A stretch of 64,000 nt of DNA, from contig CM067316.1 in assembly GCA_034231615.1 (NCBI GenBank), positions 28,730,214 through 28,794,213 on the forward strand, written 5' to 3'. The translations under genes and the position numbers were made by a program. Under the pieces are notes generated by a model, which was not told the origin of the DNA, searched no databases, and was given only the letters and a program-made list of their open reading frames with translations. Shown here piece after piece: positions 29,641-41,177 of the stretch. The first letter of the stretch is position 1; every line of letters begins with the position of its first letter. This DNA comes from Meghimatium bilineatum (taxonomy: Eukaryota; Mollusca; Gastropoda; Stylommatophora; Philomycidae).

Positions 29641-30706
29641 TGTTTAAACTTGATCAATTTTCATTAGTATCTGCTAATGTCTTTGACCGACACCATAGAA
29701 TTGAATGAAGAATTATAGCCCAACCACTTGACTAAATACTGTTTCCGAGTTCCAGTACCTCACTCTTCTAGGACTGTTTCGATTCGAAAAGTTGTTTTGT
29801 CACCAACTTTTTGCAGTTCCTCTTTGTAAAATGACCCTTACACTTCTTCACCCGCATCATCTTTGATCGTATAAGTTACAGGGGATGTGGGATGTATCTG
29901 ACTGACGGTAAACAGTTTTTCAGTCCATGTGGGCGTATACCCTTTCTTAAATGTTTGCCTAAACCGAGTCGCACCCTATCACCAACATTAAAATATACTT
30001 TTCTGTCTGCTGGTTGATCCCCATATAACGTATTCCACACTTGCGCTTGATTATCAGTATTAACTTCTACTGGCGCCATCTGAATACTCCTATGAAATGA
30101 ATAATTGTAATTTCGGATCAACGAGTTTATCACGTCGACGTAACAAGGTTTGTTGATTTTAGTGAAAGAGGGCCACATTTTTCCCCCCTTCAATGTACGA
30201 TTGAAATGCTCTACAATAGTTGCTATGACGTCCTCATTTTCAGTTGTGAGGAAATGCACATTATTGTCTTTAAAAAACTTGGGAAATGTTTTATTGGTAA
30301 ATTCTGAACCTTTGTCAGTGTGAAAATTTATCGGTTTCCTTTGCTGGAAAATATTACTCACAGCTTCGACTAATGCTTTTCTCGTTTTGTTCTTGATCGG
30401 AACAGCTCAGGCAAATTTAGTAAATACATTAATATACGCCACCAAATACGAATATTCATTGATGAATTTTCTTAACTTTGTTAGGTCAATTAAATCCAAT
30501 TGAAACTGTTAGTTTATACCACCTGTTATGATTGCAAGCCTCTTAAAGCGTCGCCAAGTAGGTTTATGTAAAGTGTAAGTATCCTGATGCCGTACCCAAT
30601 CTTCAACTTGTTTTGATTGAAGTTTGGTGGTACGTTGTAAGCCACTAACACCGCCGTACGCTACAGCTTTCTTAGGATTGTAGTAATGGTGTGCTAGTAT
30701 TACCAT
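29640..30706 (-). pseudogene. Polinton integrase (DDE, with C-terminal chromodomain)
   Basis: The start at 30706 gives MVILAHHYYNPKKAVAYGGV. A stop near 30509 separates this from the catalytic core, where the first aspartate is in QLDLIDLTKL, the second in NFHTDKGSEFTNKTF, and the glutamate in IATIVEHFNRTLKGG. Downstream are NYSFHRSIQMAPVEVN, then VYFNVGDRVRLG (SH3-like barrel), and near 29830-29690 a chromodomain-like FRIETVLEE...YLVKWLGYNSSFNSM. This enzyme inserts Polinton DNA and generates 6-bp duplications. Two stops and a frame change show it is inactive. The chromodomain suggests targeting to methylated histones. Confidence 0.9.
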
Positions 30707-30709
30707 GAT

Positions 30710-31141
30710 TCCCAAATGGGGGCTTTGGTAGGCGTAGGAATTTTCTGTTTTCGTTTTTTTCCTGAGATTGCGTTTAGGTGGTTTGGGGGTCACTTCACCT
30801 TTGGCTGGAATTTTCTACGCTGACTCTTCTGTTTTATGTACTTGTTCTACAGGAACCATTGGAGTTGGTTTGTTATCTAGTGGTTCCACAGGCACCACCG
30901 GCGTTGGATCGATGTCTAATAACCCCAGTGATCTGTTTTTGTACTGGTCAATGCGTGTCAAATACTGTTGTAATGTTTGCTGATAAAGTCTAGCTCTATC
31001 AGCGTTAGATAAATCACTACGATCCAAAACCTCTCGCATTTGTTGGTCGGTGTCCCTCATGTTATCCGTTAAACTATCAGGTGGTGTCTACGCCGATTTT
31101 TGCTGTAAAGTTTCTAATAGTCGAGGATCGATAAGCAACAT
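30710..31141 (-). pseudogene. Small conserved Polinton ORF of unknown role
   Basis: Starts MLLIDPRLLETLQQKS at 31141, then a TAG, then MRDTDQQMREVLDRSDLSNA, RARLYQQTLQQYLTRIDQYK, a TAG near 30816, and a basic end PKPPKRNLRKKTKTENSYAY just before the integrase start. The same frame runs through both stops. Helical, glutamine-rich sequence between integrase and ATPase genes is a recurrent Polinton feature. I know of no assigned function. Confidence 0.55.
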
Positions 31142-31149
31142 TTTCTTGG

Positions 31150-31475
31150 CCAGTATACACCCAATAGGCTATCCAACACACTGAGGACAGGTTTCAGTAA
31201 TACGCCTATGAAACCACATTGTTGTAGAATATGTTTTCGTCTTTTCACAGTAGTCTTTTTTACGAGCGAGAATTCTGAGATTATTCTTGTGCCGTTGTAG
31301 TAGCCTCTTCTTGCGTGGTAAGTCGAACATGCCCTTTTGAGATATTGTGGGAACATTCACACAGGGTACGTATGAGTTCCGGTGATACTGTTTTCATTAT
31401 AATCTTAACGGCAACCGGTTTCGCCCGACACAGGACTTTTAACATTGTCCCGTGGCGTTTCAAATTGTCACCCAT
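31150..31475 (-). pseudogene. Second small conserved Polinton ORF (basic, hydrophobic C-terminus)
   Basis: Starts MGDNLKRHGTMLKVLCRAKP with VSPELIRTLCECSHNISKGH, then shifts frame near 31290 to LVKKTTVKRRKHILQQCGFI and a glycine/leucine-rich end GVLLKPVLSVLDSLLGVY. A basic body with a short hydrophobic glycine-rich C-terminus suggests a virion core or membrane-active peptide. It lies directly after the ATPase gene. Confidence 0.55.
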
Positions 31476-31485
31476 ATTTATTTTG

Positions 31486-32090
31486 GCACGTATACAACCT
31501 CATTTTCTCCGGGAAATATGACTCCGCAACCTCAAATGATCAGGTGTTGCCTGTCTGAGATATATCAGCAAATAACCATGTGGGGTAGGTGTACGTCTTT
31601 AAAACAATCTTGGACATAGCTAGTGCGACCAGGGTACATGTGCTTGGCCACATGTATAATATGTGAACCCTTCACGCGAGTTTTTTAAAAGTACAATATA
31701 GTGTGAATTAAGGCTGATTGTTCTGTGTTCTTTGTTTTTCCCAAACAAATTCTATATAATATACAAGACACTAAAACTCCGATGATGACGTCCTTTAGTG
31801 AAAAATTTAGTCACGCGATCATCCATTTCACTCATTAAATCATCAATAACCAACAGTCTTGGTTTATCACTATTCCATTGCTTCACGTCTGGTAGCACTT
31901 CAATAAATTTAACAACCGGCATAGTCTCATACAAAGACTGCCATGCACCATAGCACCAGATAATTTCCTCTGGTATAGGTTCCACTAACGCAGTCACATA
32001 TTTTAAGAAATTTTGCACAAAAACAGGTTTTCCGCATCCAGTAGGACTCACAATCATAGATGTAAAAGGATGTTTCCACCTCGTGTCCAT
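31486..32090 (-). pseudogene. Polinton packaging ATPase (FtsK/HerA type)
   Basis: The start at 32090 gives MDTRWKHPFTSMIVSPTGCG, with the Walker A loop written SPTGCGKP, so the usual S/T after the lysine is proline. Then come EIIWCYGAWQSLYETM, the Walker B LLVIDDLMSEMDD, and KGRHHRSFSVLYI. After a break near 31752 further pieces follow in shifted frames (LFGKNKEHRTISLNSHYIV and a C-terminal part ending near 31486). The enzyme pumps DNA into the capsid. The frame breaks and the altered Walker A residue indicate a dead gene. Confidence 0.88.
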
Positions 32091-32123
32091 TTCTATTAAC
32101 GAACCTTTTTGTCGTATGTTATA

Positions 32124-32136
32124 TGTATTTATATAA
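32124..32136 (-). promoter_or_regulatory. TATA-like box upstream of the ATPase gene
   Basis: The minus strand reads TTATATAAATACATAT about 35-45 bp before the ATPase start codon, close to the right terminal repeat. Position and wording suit a promoter for the minus-strand gene block. Confidence 0.45.
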
Positions 32137-32264
32137 CACGCACAGCGCACCATACCCGTAATACTCCACCACAAATTTGAATGAAAAACAACACCCACCA
32201 CAGATACACACACACACACACATATATTGACCCGCCGTTTTCCAGTTGTCCGGGTCGATTCCAG

Positions 32265-32534
32265 CCGGTTTCGCTCAGGCCACACACACCGCGAGGTTTC
32301 GGCCGATATCGGTAACCTCGCCTGTCTGTCTCTGTATCTCGTTGTTAAGTTGTTTTATGTTTCATTTTGGTAACACACCTACCTATAGTGAGAGCTTACC
32401 CGGCTCCATTGTTCCCTCTACCCGGGTCAGTTGACGTTCACGGACACTGGGTCCGTTGACCTTCATTGACCCTGGGTCAGTTGACCTTGACGGACCAACG
32501 GACCAGAGGGTAATTATGCTGGCTATATGCTACT
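32265..32534 (-). repeat. Right terminal inverted repeat of the Polinton
   Basis: Read on the minus strand from 32534: AGTAGCATATAGCCAG, GTCCGTTGGTCCGTC, repeated GGTCAACNGACCC words, GAGGGAACAATGGA, then GGCCGAAACCTCGCGGTGTG and GAGCGAAACCGGC. It matches the left repeat with moderate divergence and a differing central segment. Confidence 0.88.
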
Positions 32535-33110
32535 CATGGATACCCTACGAGAAGACAAGGAGGAGGTCGAACGAGAAAATGTACATATTCAGAGAATGGT
32601 TGAAATGGAATGGGCTAGAGGCGATGGGAGAAAGTGCTCCATCTCTGGAAAGATCAGAAGAACGCGTAATCAGAAATTGGCTGGGACACTGAGCGTATAC
32701 ACTTTTAGATGGCTCACGGAACGGCAAGCAGAGTATATAAGGGACTGCCCCCAGTACTATGACGCTTGTTCCTAATCAAGAATCAAGTACAATGTATTTA
32801 TCGTTTCCATCTCTGTGGCGTAGAGTGCATCTGTGACGATCAAGGTTCCGAATTCGATCCACGCCACAGGCAATTATGCATCCAGACCATTCAGAAAGCA
32901 ATGGCAAACTACTGAACGTATTTATATTGTCTTTAAAATCAGTTTAGCCAAAAAATACTGTATTGATTGCTACGTCCTGAATATGATACGCAACCAAATT
33001 CTTTTTTTTTTACCAATTTATCTTTTACGATTGCAAAAAGTCCTTCAAAAGACCTTCAAGATTTAATTAATGTAGTAGTCACAGAAAGTAAAGAGAAAGG
33101 CATGGTTATT
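32535..33110 (+). repeat. LINE/SINE composite repeat (inverted partner of 980-1640)
   Basis: Begins ATGGATACCCTACGAGAAG immediately after the Polinton end. It contains RWLTERQAEYIRDCPQYYD in one frame, a tRNA-like SINE head at 32814-32869 and, at the end, the LINE palm words LINVVVTESKEKG. It is the same composite as near 1-1.6 kb on the minus strand. Confidence 0.75.
32814..32930 (+). mobile_element. Possible tRNA-derived SINE head
   Basis: TGTGGCGTAGAGTGCATCTG followed after 10 bp by GGTTCCGAATTCGATCC and CACGCCACA looks like a tRNA-related A box, B box and closing acceptor stem. It is followed by CAGAAAGCAATGGCAAACTA, which also appears in the copy near 1.3 kb. The A box is weak. Confidence 0.45.
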
Positions 33111-33290
33111 TCAAAGAAACAAAATACCACACCTTGCAAGATCAAAGTGAATGATATAGTATTAAATTCAAATATTTAGGTACAACGATTACAGCAGATG
33201 GAACAGAAATAAGAAGCAGAATAAGACAGGCAAAAACAACATTCATAAAAATGAAAAATATAGGCCTATTATTTTCTTATACGTGGCACC
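33020..33290 (+). pseudogene. LINE reverse-transcriptase fragment
   Basis: Reads DLQDLINVVVTESKEKGMVI, then a poor stretch, and YLGTTITADGTEIRSRIRQA in another frame. This is the region after the ADD box (helix, then YLG..IT.DG) in RNase H-less LINEs. It breaks off at about 33290. Confidence 0.75.
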
Positions 33291-33440
33291 GTGCCAGATT
33301 TCTGTTTTATATACCCAGTATAAAGTACTAAAATTGCAATTTTCGCCAATAAATGATACAATTGCAGTATCCTTTGTGCGGACACACACGTTCTTGCAAA
33401 GGGCTGCATGCGGCCCGCGTGCCGCACGTTTGACATACCT
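33290..33440. mobile_element. hAT-type terminal fragment (MITE-like)
   Basis: Contains GCATGCGGCCCGCGTGCCG followed by CACGTTTGACATACCTATAC. Such TGCGGCCCGCG...GTTTGACA wording is typical of the ends of hAT (Charlie-like) elements. It separates two LINE fragments and is probably a small internally deleted copy. Confidence 0.5.
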
Positions 33441-34035
33441 ATACTAGACAACGTTTCAAATTTCATATATTTGGGAATCAAGATAACAGCAGACGGTGAT
33501 ACCAACTCAGAAATCAAGACTCAATCGCTCTCTAGAAATCATCTGGAGATCGAAGATCGCAAGTAATTACATCAAACTGCGACTATTCAGCGCAAGTGTG
33601 ATTCCATTATTGACATATGGATGTGAAAGTTGGAAATCTACAATAATGGATAGACGTTAGTTGCCTTCGAGAATAGATGCCTCATAAAAACACAACAACT
33701 AATTGGAAAGACTTCAAATCAAACGATATATTAAGAGAGGAGACAAAACAAGAATATGTGACGAACATCATCAGAAAACGCCGCTGGACATGCAGCGGCC
33801 ACATACTTAGAATGAAGTAAGACAGAATTCTACGACAAGTCTTCATGTGGACACCAGACGGGAAAAAGGAAACAGGGAAGACCAAAAACAAAGATCAGAA
33901 GAACATTTATGAATGAATTAAAATCACGAGGTATAAATGCAGAAGACTTGCAATCCTTGGCAACTGACCGACAGGCATGGAGAACTATGCCATCCGCCCT
34001 ATGTGCCAAACTTGGCAAAAGAGGAACTGACTGAC
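33440..34035 (+). pseudogene. LINE thumb and tail
   Basis: In broken frames: YLGIKITADGDTNSEIKTQS-like words at the start, YGCESWKSTIMD (the YGCE.W block near 33615), NENRCL and a RRWTCSGHILRM block near 33785, GKRKQGRPKTKIRRTFMNEL, and the C-terminus DLQSLATDRQAWRTMPSALC, AKLGKRGTD. It ends with GACTGACTGACC. The family is the one whose tip appears at 19340-19440. Confidence 0.8.
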
Positions 34036-34400
34036 TGACCAACAGTGGCTTTAAATAGTATAAATAGTAGTTTTCCACATAGAAACTCATAAAAACACGG
34101 TTTTAGTCTGTGTATACTAATTAAGTTGTTTTATTATATTATTAATTTTAGACGTAGTAAAATGTTTTTAACATTGTTCCCATGTTGCTACAATGAGAAT
34201 CTACAGGGGACATTTAATAGAGAGACTGTGATGTCAAATGTTATTGTTGTGCTGAACAACATTCTCTATCTATATATTGTGGCCCTTGTTTGCATTGCGG
34301 CGCCAGGGGTAGAAGAGTTATCTGGAGATGTAAGCTTGTTCCTGTTGCTTCTTTGAATTTCTGTGATCCATCAATGGTCTGTCTCTGGCTTTATAGCTAT
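34036..34400. other. No gene seen
   Basis: AT-rich stretch between LINE copies; short open frames here lack protein-like character. Confidence 0.5.
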
Positions 34401-36005
34401 GTCTCTGTTGACATTATTTTTCTTTTGTCTTGTGCTGTCATTGTCCAGGTTTGTCACTCGTAGCACAGTGATGGGATAATAATAGTTTTGTATAATGCAA
34501 CTTTAGTGTCTATGTTTACATTTTTGTTCTTAAAAATACTGTCATCTGTCCTAGGATCTGATATATTTCGTTGAATCTATTTTGTATCTCTTTACTGTTT
34601 TTCCCTTCACTCGATATATAATTCTTCCTAAGTCAGTGAACTCCTTTACTTGTTTAAGGTGCTGATTGTCGATGTAAATGGTGTTTATTTCTTTCTGTCT
34701 TTGCTATTGCCATTATTTCGGTCATATCAATATTAAAATTCATGTTGAATATTTGATATTTGTGGAGTCATGTTATTGTGATTTTCTTCAGATGTCGTTA
34801 TTAGTACTTGGTCGTCTGCTCAGAGTAGTTCATTAAATTTGTCGTTCATATTATCGTCTTCGTTGAAACGTGTTAGTTTACAGATTTGGTCGATATATGT
34901 TATAATCAGTAGGGGGATATGACACAACACTGGCCAACCCTTGATTGGATTTGGAACTTATTAGACACTCCAATATTTGTTCTTACTTCACTTTGGCTAT
35001 TAGTATAAATACTTGTTCATATATTGATTAAATATTCTGGAACTTCGTATATTGATAGTGTTTTCCATAATTTTTGTCTGTCTACTCTGTCGAAGGCCTT
35101 TCCTTGGTCGACGAATGCGATGTATAATTCTTTGTTGTTTTCTGTGGATGTTTCTGTTAGTTGTCTTAGTGTAAAGATAACATCCGTACAACTTTTGTTC
35201 TTACGGAAACCCATGTGAGTGTTTATAAGTTGTGGTTCAATGTATGATCGCAAACGATGTTCTATTATTTTGTTAAATTTTTTCCCTGTGCCGCGTAGTA
35301 AGGACATCCCTCTGTATTTCGTGCCATCTCTCTTACTGCCTCCCCCCCCCTTTCTTATGGGAATGATTATCGCGTTTCTCCTGTCTTCTGGTATTTTTTG
35401 TTTATTCCATATTACACTGAAATGTCTGTGTAGCCATTTCCCCCGCTTTCTGCTGCTGCGATGATAAGATCTAATTGTATGTGATCCGACCCTGCTGCTG
35501 CGTTTATTGGTGCTGAATTTATTGAATTTTCTATTTCCGATATTAATATATTTGGTTCTAAGTTTGTTTTTGTAGTGTTTACTGTTGTGTCCTTCTCTCC
35601 TTCCTTTAGGTTAAGTAGTTCTTTGAAATATTGTTGGACCATCATTTAAATCAGTTGCTTCGGTTCTTTTAGTGAATTACCGTTTTCGTCATTTATTATT
35701 TATGTTGATTCATATATATCTTCTTTGTTTCTCATGTTCTTAATTTTCTTGAAGAACCACTTTTCTGCATTTTCATAATCTGCTTTAAGCATGTCCCCAT
35801 ATTCTTTCTATTAGTTGATTTTGGCAGTTTTAATAATTTTCTTAGCATTTATTTTTGCTGTCTTGTATTCTATGTAATCTACTTGGTTTTTACTTTTGAC
35901 CCATTTCTTATAAGAATTTGTCTACACATTTGGACCATCTTTCTTTTCTCTTGTTACCTTTTTTTCTTCTTTATTTCACCAAGCTGTTATTTTTTGTTTC
36001 TTTAC
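34400..36005 (-). pseudogene. LINE: linker and reverse transcriptase (RNase H-less family of 49363-55640)
   Basis: In minus order: a basic linker (VKSKNQVDYIEYKTAKINAK, YGDMLKADYENAEKWFFKKI), QYFKELLNLKEGEKD, SEIENSINSAPINAAAGSDH, then HRLRSYIEPQLINTHMGFRK, NKSCTDVIFTLRQL, IAFVDQGKAFDRVDRQKLWK (motif A) and a decayed palm and thumb. The same words occur in the plus-strand element at 52-54 kb, so the two are one family. A C-run at 35342-35350 disrupts the frame. The 5' end on the minus strand meets another LINE head-to-head at about 36005. Confidence 0.88.
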
Positions 36006-36009
36006 AATC

Positions 36010-37620
36010 TGGTGCACGGAAGAACATGCAACAGTGGCCACTAAACAAATACAAAGAGCTATCGATGCCCTAACCTTATGGGCAAATAGATGGTGCGTCA
36101 GCATTAACACAGATAAGTGCAGCACTACACTCTTTACCCTTTCACCAAAACAAAAAGCTGGTCATATCAAGATAGATGGAGAGCTCTTGAAAGAAGACAA
36201 ACAACCCACATACCTCGGAGTTACTTTTGATGATAAGCTGACATGGAAGCAGCACATAAACAAAGCAACAACAAAAGCCAGGAGTAAGTTAGCTATCCTG
36301 AGAAAACTAAGTGGAAACACATGGGGAGCCAGTGGGAATATACTCAGTAAAGTTTACCAGCAAGGCATAAGACCACACCTGGAATATGGTTCAGCTGCGT
36401 GGTGTCCTGCATCAAACACCACATTACAAGATCTAGATAAAGTGCAAAACCAGGCACTTAGAATAATGTTGGGAGCAATGAAATCAACACCCATAGCAGA
36501 GATGCAGAAAATGGGAAGAATGCAAACACTTGGCGAACGCAGAGACACACAAGTACTAATTCAAGCAGAAAAGTTCCAGTGTATGCCAAGTCATCCAATG
36601 AAGGAAAGATTCCAAAATCTAGCAATGGGGCGACTGAAAAGGAGCAGCTTTATCCATCAAGCTAAACGACTCCGTAGACAACTTACAGACCTACCTGAAG
36701 TTGACAGCCCCTTAAGGTCTGTACCAGAACAAACCCCGTGGAGTGAAAGCCATGGAATGCCAATATACATTCAGACCCATGTGAAAGGAATACTAAGCGA
36801 AGACGAACAGAACAGTTTGCAGCGAAGAACAGTCACCCTCAGTTTCCTGGATGAGGAATATCCACAAGATATATGGGTCAGAGTGTACACAGATGGGTCA
36901 GCACAGAATGCTGTGAGGACTGGAGGTGCAGGTGTATATATAGAATATCCACACAAGCCTAGAGATACAATCAGAACACTGACGGGAAAATTCTGCAATA
37001 ATTATGAAATTATAATTAGAAATCCAGGCAATTAGTGTGGCAGCTAAAAAACTGCTGAACTCCAACTCTGGCCTACAGCCTGTGGTATTCCTGACAGATG
37101 AAAGGTCAGTGCTTCAAGCTTTCCAGTCTGGAAAACTAACAGACTTGAAAAAATTACTTAGCGAATTGTCTTACCAGTACAGGGTAACCATGCAGTGGAT
37201 ACCCTCTCACTGTGGAATACCAGGAAATGAAAAAGCAGACCAACTGGCTAAGGAAGGTGCTGCCGAAGACCAACCAGATATACCAATCACCTACCATCAG
37301 ATAAAACAGAGGATCAAGTCAATAAGAAAGCCACAAACGCCAACACAAGATGACTATCACATTATGAACAGATCAGAACAAGTTATAATTCTACGCCTCA
37401 GAAGTAGACACAACCGACTCCGCAGTCACATGTATACAAAGTTCAAGATTGGCAACACGGCCATGTGTACATGTGGACAGGCAGCACAGAGTGCCAAACA
37501 TATACTTCAAGAGTGTTCTGAGCATAAAACGCCGAGGCAGACATATTGGCCAGAGGAAACAACACTGGAATCAAAGCTCTATGGGTCACTGTATAACTAC
37601 AAAAGACAGTGAGGTTTATT
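36010..37620 (+). pseudogene. RNase H-type LINE, 5'-truncated (I/Nimb-like)
   Basis: The reading begins just after the ADD box (ALTLWANRWCVSINTDKCST) and is open for 334 codons: PTYLGVTFDDKLTWKQHINK, YQQGIRPHLEYGSAAWCPAS, LDKVQNQALRIMLGAMKSTP, then the RNase H start IWVRVYTDGSAQNAVRTGGA. A frameshift near 37030 leads to VVFLTDERSVLQAFQSGKL, MQWIPSHCGIPGNEKADQLA and the zinc-knuckle-like tail MCTCGQAAQSAKHILQECSE. It is the close relative of the full-length element at 42536-47119. Only two or so lesions are visible, so it is fairly young. Confidence 0.93.
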
Positions 37621-37659
37621 AAGGAGACAGAATTACAGATATAGACATGTTTCAAGTGA

Positions 37660-37805
37660 AAGATAGAATAAGAAGTTTCTTTACACTGTTGTTCTTGTAT
37701 CCGCATGATTTTCCTACTGCTTGTGTGATATTGTCTTTGAATAATTTCCATTCTTCTTCTGTTGTTGTAGTATCTACCAGTAGTTTTTCGACAACACTTT
37801 GATGG
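37660..37805 (-). pseudogene. LINE linker fragment
   Basis: The minus strand reads VVEKLLVDTTTTEEEWKLFK, DNITQAVGKSCG and YKNNSVKK. The W..FK..I..A....G.KK pattern is the linker between endonuclease and reverse transcriptase of RNase H-less LINEs. It ends at a G-run at 37818-37829. Confidence 0.6.
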
Positions 37806-37829
37806 TCCAATTTCTTAGGGGGGGGGGGG

Positions 37830-38828
37830 AACGATAAATTATTGTTCGTCTTCCAAGATTGTAAAGATACCAGTGAAATACCTCTGTATTATATGTCTCG
37901 CATGTGCTCCCAACACTTTTTCTTGATAGAAATAGGCAACAGGAACACTTATGCTTCCAATTGTGAACAACTGAGAATATTTATTATTGAATAATAAATT
38001 GATCGATGACTGTGACTTTATACGCTGCACTGGGCAAGTCACATTCACAAGTACAAATATAACAAGTCACATTTTAATTTCTGATACATTTCATTAAATT
38101 TTTACAAGTTCATAAAATGTTGGTTTTTATTTAGTCTGTTCTTAGAAGAATGGATTACTTATCAAATGAGGGCAAAACAAAAATTAAAATTTGAAAGGTA
38201 TAGGGCCTAATAGGTAGGTTTTATAGGGGCCTACATGAAAACATAAAATTGAGACTGCCTTAACTACCTCTATTAGACAGAGTGCTGCCGCTGCGCGAAC
38301 ACTCATTAAAATACCACTTATATCTGGTGTAAAACACAAACACGTAGGCCTACTGTTGAAATGTTAACATTTTGTACTGATGTTGGGGGGGGGGGGTGAT
38401 ATTAGTTTAAAATAGCATAGAGAAGAGGTTCTATGTTATCTCTCAAACTATAGATATTTTATGAAGGCAAATATGTTATGATAAGGTCATAAGTAATAGG
38501 CATATAGTACTATAAGCTAAGCATAGGCCTAATATGAAAACAAATTATCAAACAGTTTTGTTTTTGAGAAAAATTCGCTCATGTTCTCGAATATGGATGG
38601 CTTTTTTTTTTAAATAACTGATCTATATATGTAGGAGGATTGCAATCAATACTGCGATGAATCATACGTCACAAGAATTCGAATGTTCTTATAATGCAGG
38701 ATAACACACGTGGACATGGCTGTTACAAATTTAGAAACAAGTTTACCCAGTAACAAGTCAAATAAATGGATGTGTGCAACCGCAGCTCTTTAGTTTGTAC
38801 AGACGAATACAGCTAGGTGCATCCTACC
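37830..38828. other. No gene seen; homopolymer G tracts
   Basis: About 1 kb without coding signal. G-runs lie at 37818-37829 and 38386-38396, and AGGCCTA words are frequent. Confidence 0.55.
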
Positions 38829-38830
38829 TT

Positions 38831-41010
38831 AATATGTTATGTTATGTTCCTCCAGGGCCATAGGCGGCGGATAGGGCAGAAACCATAGCTTTCCATTTCT
38901 GTCTTTGTGTTACCAGGTCTTTCAATTTTTGCGTGTTGTTTAGGTTCATTGAATGCCTTCTCTAGTAATGGTTCTTCGTAGAGTTTCTCTAGGTCTCCAT
39001 CTGCTTCTTACTCCGGGTGGCACCCAATATAGTGACTGCTGGGGAATTCTTAAGCTGTTCATTCTAACAGCCAACTTGAACTTACATGGTCAATGTAAGT
39101 TCAACACCTTTGTCTAATGAAGGAAGATATATAAGTTTGTTTGCTTTCCTCTCTTATAGTAGTGTTAGATTTAAAGTCACTCCACTTAACATTCAGAATG
39201 GTACGTAGGCATTTGTTTTCAAAGGAGTCGAGTCTCTTATCTGTGGCTTTAGTGGCTTTCCAACTTTTACATCCATATGATATAAAAGGGATGATGTTGG
39301 AGTTAAACAACCTGAGTTTTGTGGTGTTTCTGAGTGTGCTTGACACCCAGATATTACGTAGTTTATTGAAAGCACCCGCTGCAAGGGCAATACGGTGTAA
39401 AATTTCTTTTGATGAGTCTCCATCCAATTCTAGATTGGTGCATACATATGTAAAATTGTTGACTTTTAATAATGGAACATTTTGAATTTTTATGTTGTCG
39501 TTGGATCTCGTAAAATCTAGTATATTAGTTTTTGATGTGTTGATTTTCAGTCCTATCTGGTTTGAGTAGTGTTGGAGATTGTCAAACTTAGATTGAGCAT
39601 CTGTGTGGTTTGCGCTCAAAAGGGCCAGGTCATCTGCGTAGTCAAGATCTTCGAGAACGGTATTATTAATCCATTGTATTCCTGTCAGCTCATTTTCAGT
39701 GCTCTTTCTCATGACCCAATCAATAGCGACGCAGAAAAGTAATGGGGACATGATGCATCCCTGTTTAACGCCCGTAACAACTTGGAACCATTCTGACTTC
39801 TCAGTGTTTGTTTGAACACAGCAATGTGAGTTGGTGTAAAATGCCTTTATAACATTGATTATTTTAGTAGGAAAACCGTATTGTTGTAGAATATACCATA
39901 ACGTAGGCCGATGAAGACTATTAAATGCTTTTTGAAAGTCAACAAAGTTGATTATGAGCGGGGATTGAAATTCTAGTGATTCTTCAATGATGATGCGAAG
40001 AGAAAATATTTTATCTGTGCAGGAGCGAGCTGATCTAAAGCCTGCTTATTCTTCTCTGAGTAGTTTATCAACAGCATTCTTTAATCTTTCCAAGATGATG
40101 CTTAGGAAGACCTTGCCTATGACTGATAATAGGGTATACCCCGCCAGTTGTTGCAGTCTGAAGGATCCCCTTTCTTTGGGAGTTTGATGATACTGTTTTT
40201 CCATTGTTGAGGTTGGTTTTCATTGCACCAAACATCATTCATAAGAGAAAGCAAGTTTTAATCATCTCACTTGTTATTTCGTCAACGCCAGCGCTTTGTT
40301 ATTTCTTAGCTTATTGATAGCATATTTTAATTCGGTGATAGAGAACATCTCAAATGATACAGGCATAGTTGTCATTGGTGTGCCATTGATAAAGTCTGGA
40401 GTAGCTGTTGGTTGAGGTCTATTTAATAGTTTATTAAAGTGTTCTGCCCACCTCTTTGTTTGGGCGTGGGTTGTTGACATTAGTTTTCCGTTTTTATCTT
40501 TGATGCGTACGTTGTTTGTTGTGACTGTTGTGTTACATAGTTGCTTGATTATATGATGTAGTGTTTTGCTGTTTCCATTCTTTGCGGCATTTTCTGCTTT
40601 TAATGATAATTCGTTTATATGTGTTCTTTTGTCCTGTCGTGCGCTATTTTTTATTTCTTTGTCCATTACATTATAATTTCCTCTAATTATGTCATATTTT
40701 ACTGGTTCTTTAGTAGATAAAAGTTGTAATTTAACCACTTTTCTTAATTTGATTTTATTTCATGTTGCTTCGCTTAGGAATTTCTTTTTCTCACTAGTAG
40801 TATAACCCACAATTGAAACGGTTGCTTCTTTCATAACGTTTTTTATGTTGTCCCAAGATGTAGTTTTATTGAGATCTTCAGAATGGTCAGTGGAAAGATT
40901 TTGCAATGCGGAGAAACGATTTTGCAACTCCAGCTTGTATACCTTAATATGGCCTACTTTAAATAGTCTTGCACCTGATCGGTTACTGCATACAAGAAAT
41001 TTAAGCCTAC
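38831..41010 (-). pseudogene. LINE linker, reverse transcriptase and tail (family of 11232-12297)
   Basis: In minus order: VYKLELQNRFSALQNLSTD and the W..IK..M.EA linker (41000-40760), NGNSKTLHHIIKQLCNTTVT, SITELKYAINKLRNNKA, a broken motif A region with AFNSLHRPTL-type words near 39900, GVKQGCIMSPLLFCVAIDWV, LEDLDYADDLALLSANHTDA with an intact YADD box, GLKINTSKTNILDF, SYGCKSWKATKATDKRLD (a KAT duplication compared with the 12-kb copy), and the tail near 39000. The 3' end reads GGCCCTGGAGGAACATAACA. Several frameshifts are present but the central 216 codons are open. Confidence 0.92.
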
Positions 41011-41177
41011 ATGTGATTTTACTAAATATAAAGGTGGCTAAAACGGGCAGGGACGTAATAGACATAGGTAGTAGTTCTGAATATTTTCATAGTACAAACA
41101 ATAAGAAGAAATATATTATGGGCCACGGTACTTGGCTAATCTTACAACTTGTATCTATAGTTAGGCTATGTATAAGT

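Larger units (their letters stand above)
22799..32534. mobile_element. Polinton/Maverick DNA transposon, internally deleted
   Basis: A 9.7-kb element bounded by terminal inverted repeats that start AGTAG. It carries the hallmark Polinton set: protein-primed family B DNA polymerase (N-terminal part only, plus strand), double jelly-roll major capsid protein, penton-type minor capsid protein, retroviral-type integrase with chromodomain, and FtsK/HerA-type packaging ATPase (all minus strand). Polintons are usually 15-20 kb and also encode an adenovirus-type cysteine protease, which I could not find. Most genes carry stops or frameshifts. The left flank is an RNase H-type LINE and the right flank a different repeat; the flanking hexamers CAAAGA and CATGGA agree at four of six positions, so no clean 6-bp duplication is shown. 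Confidence 0.9.
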
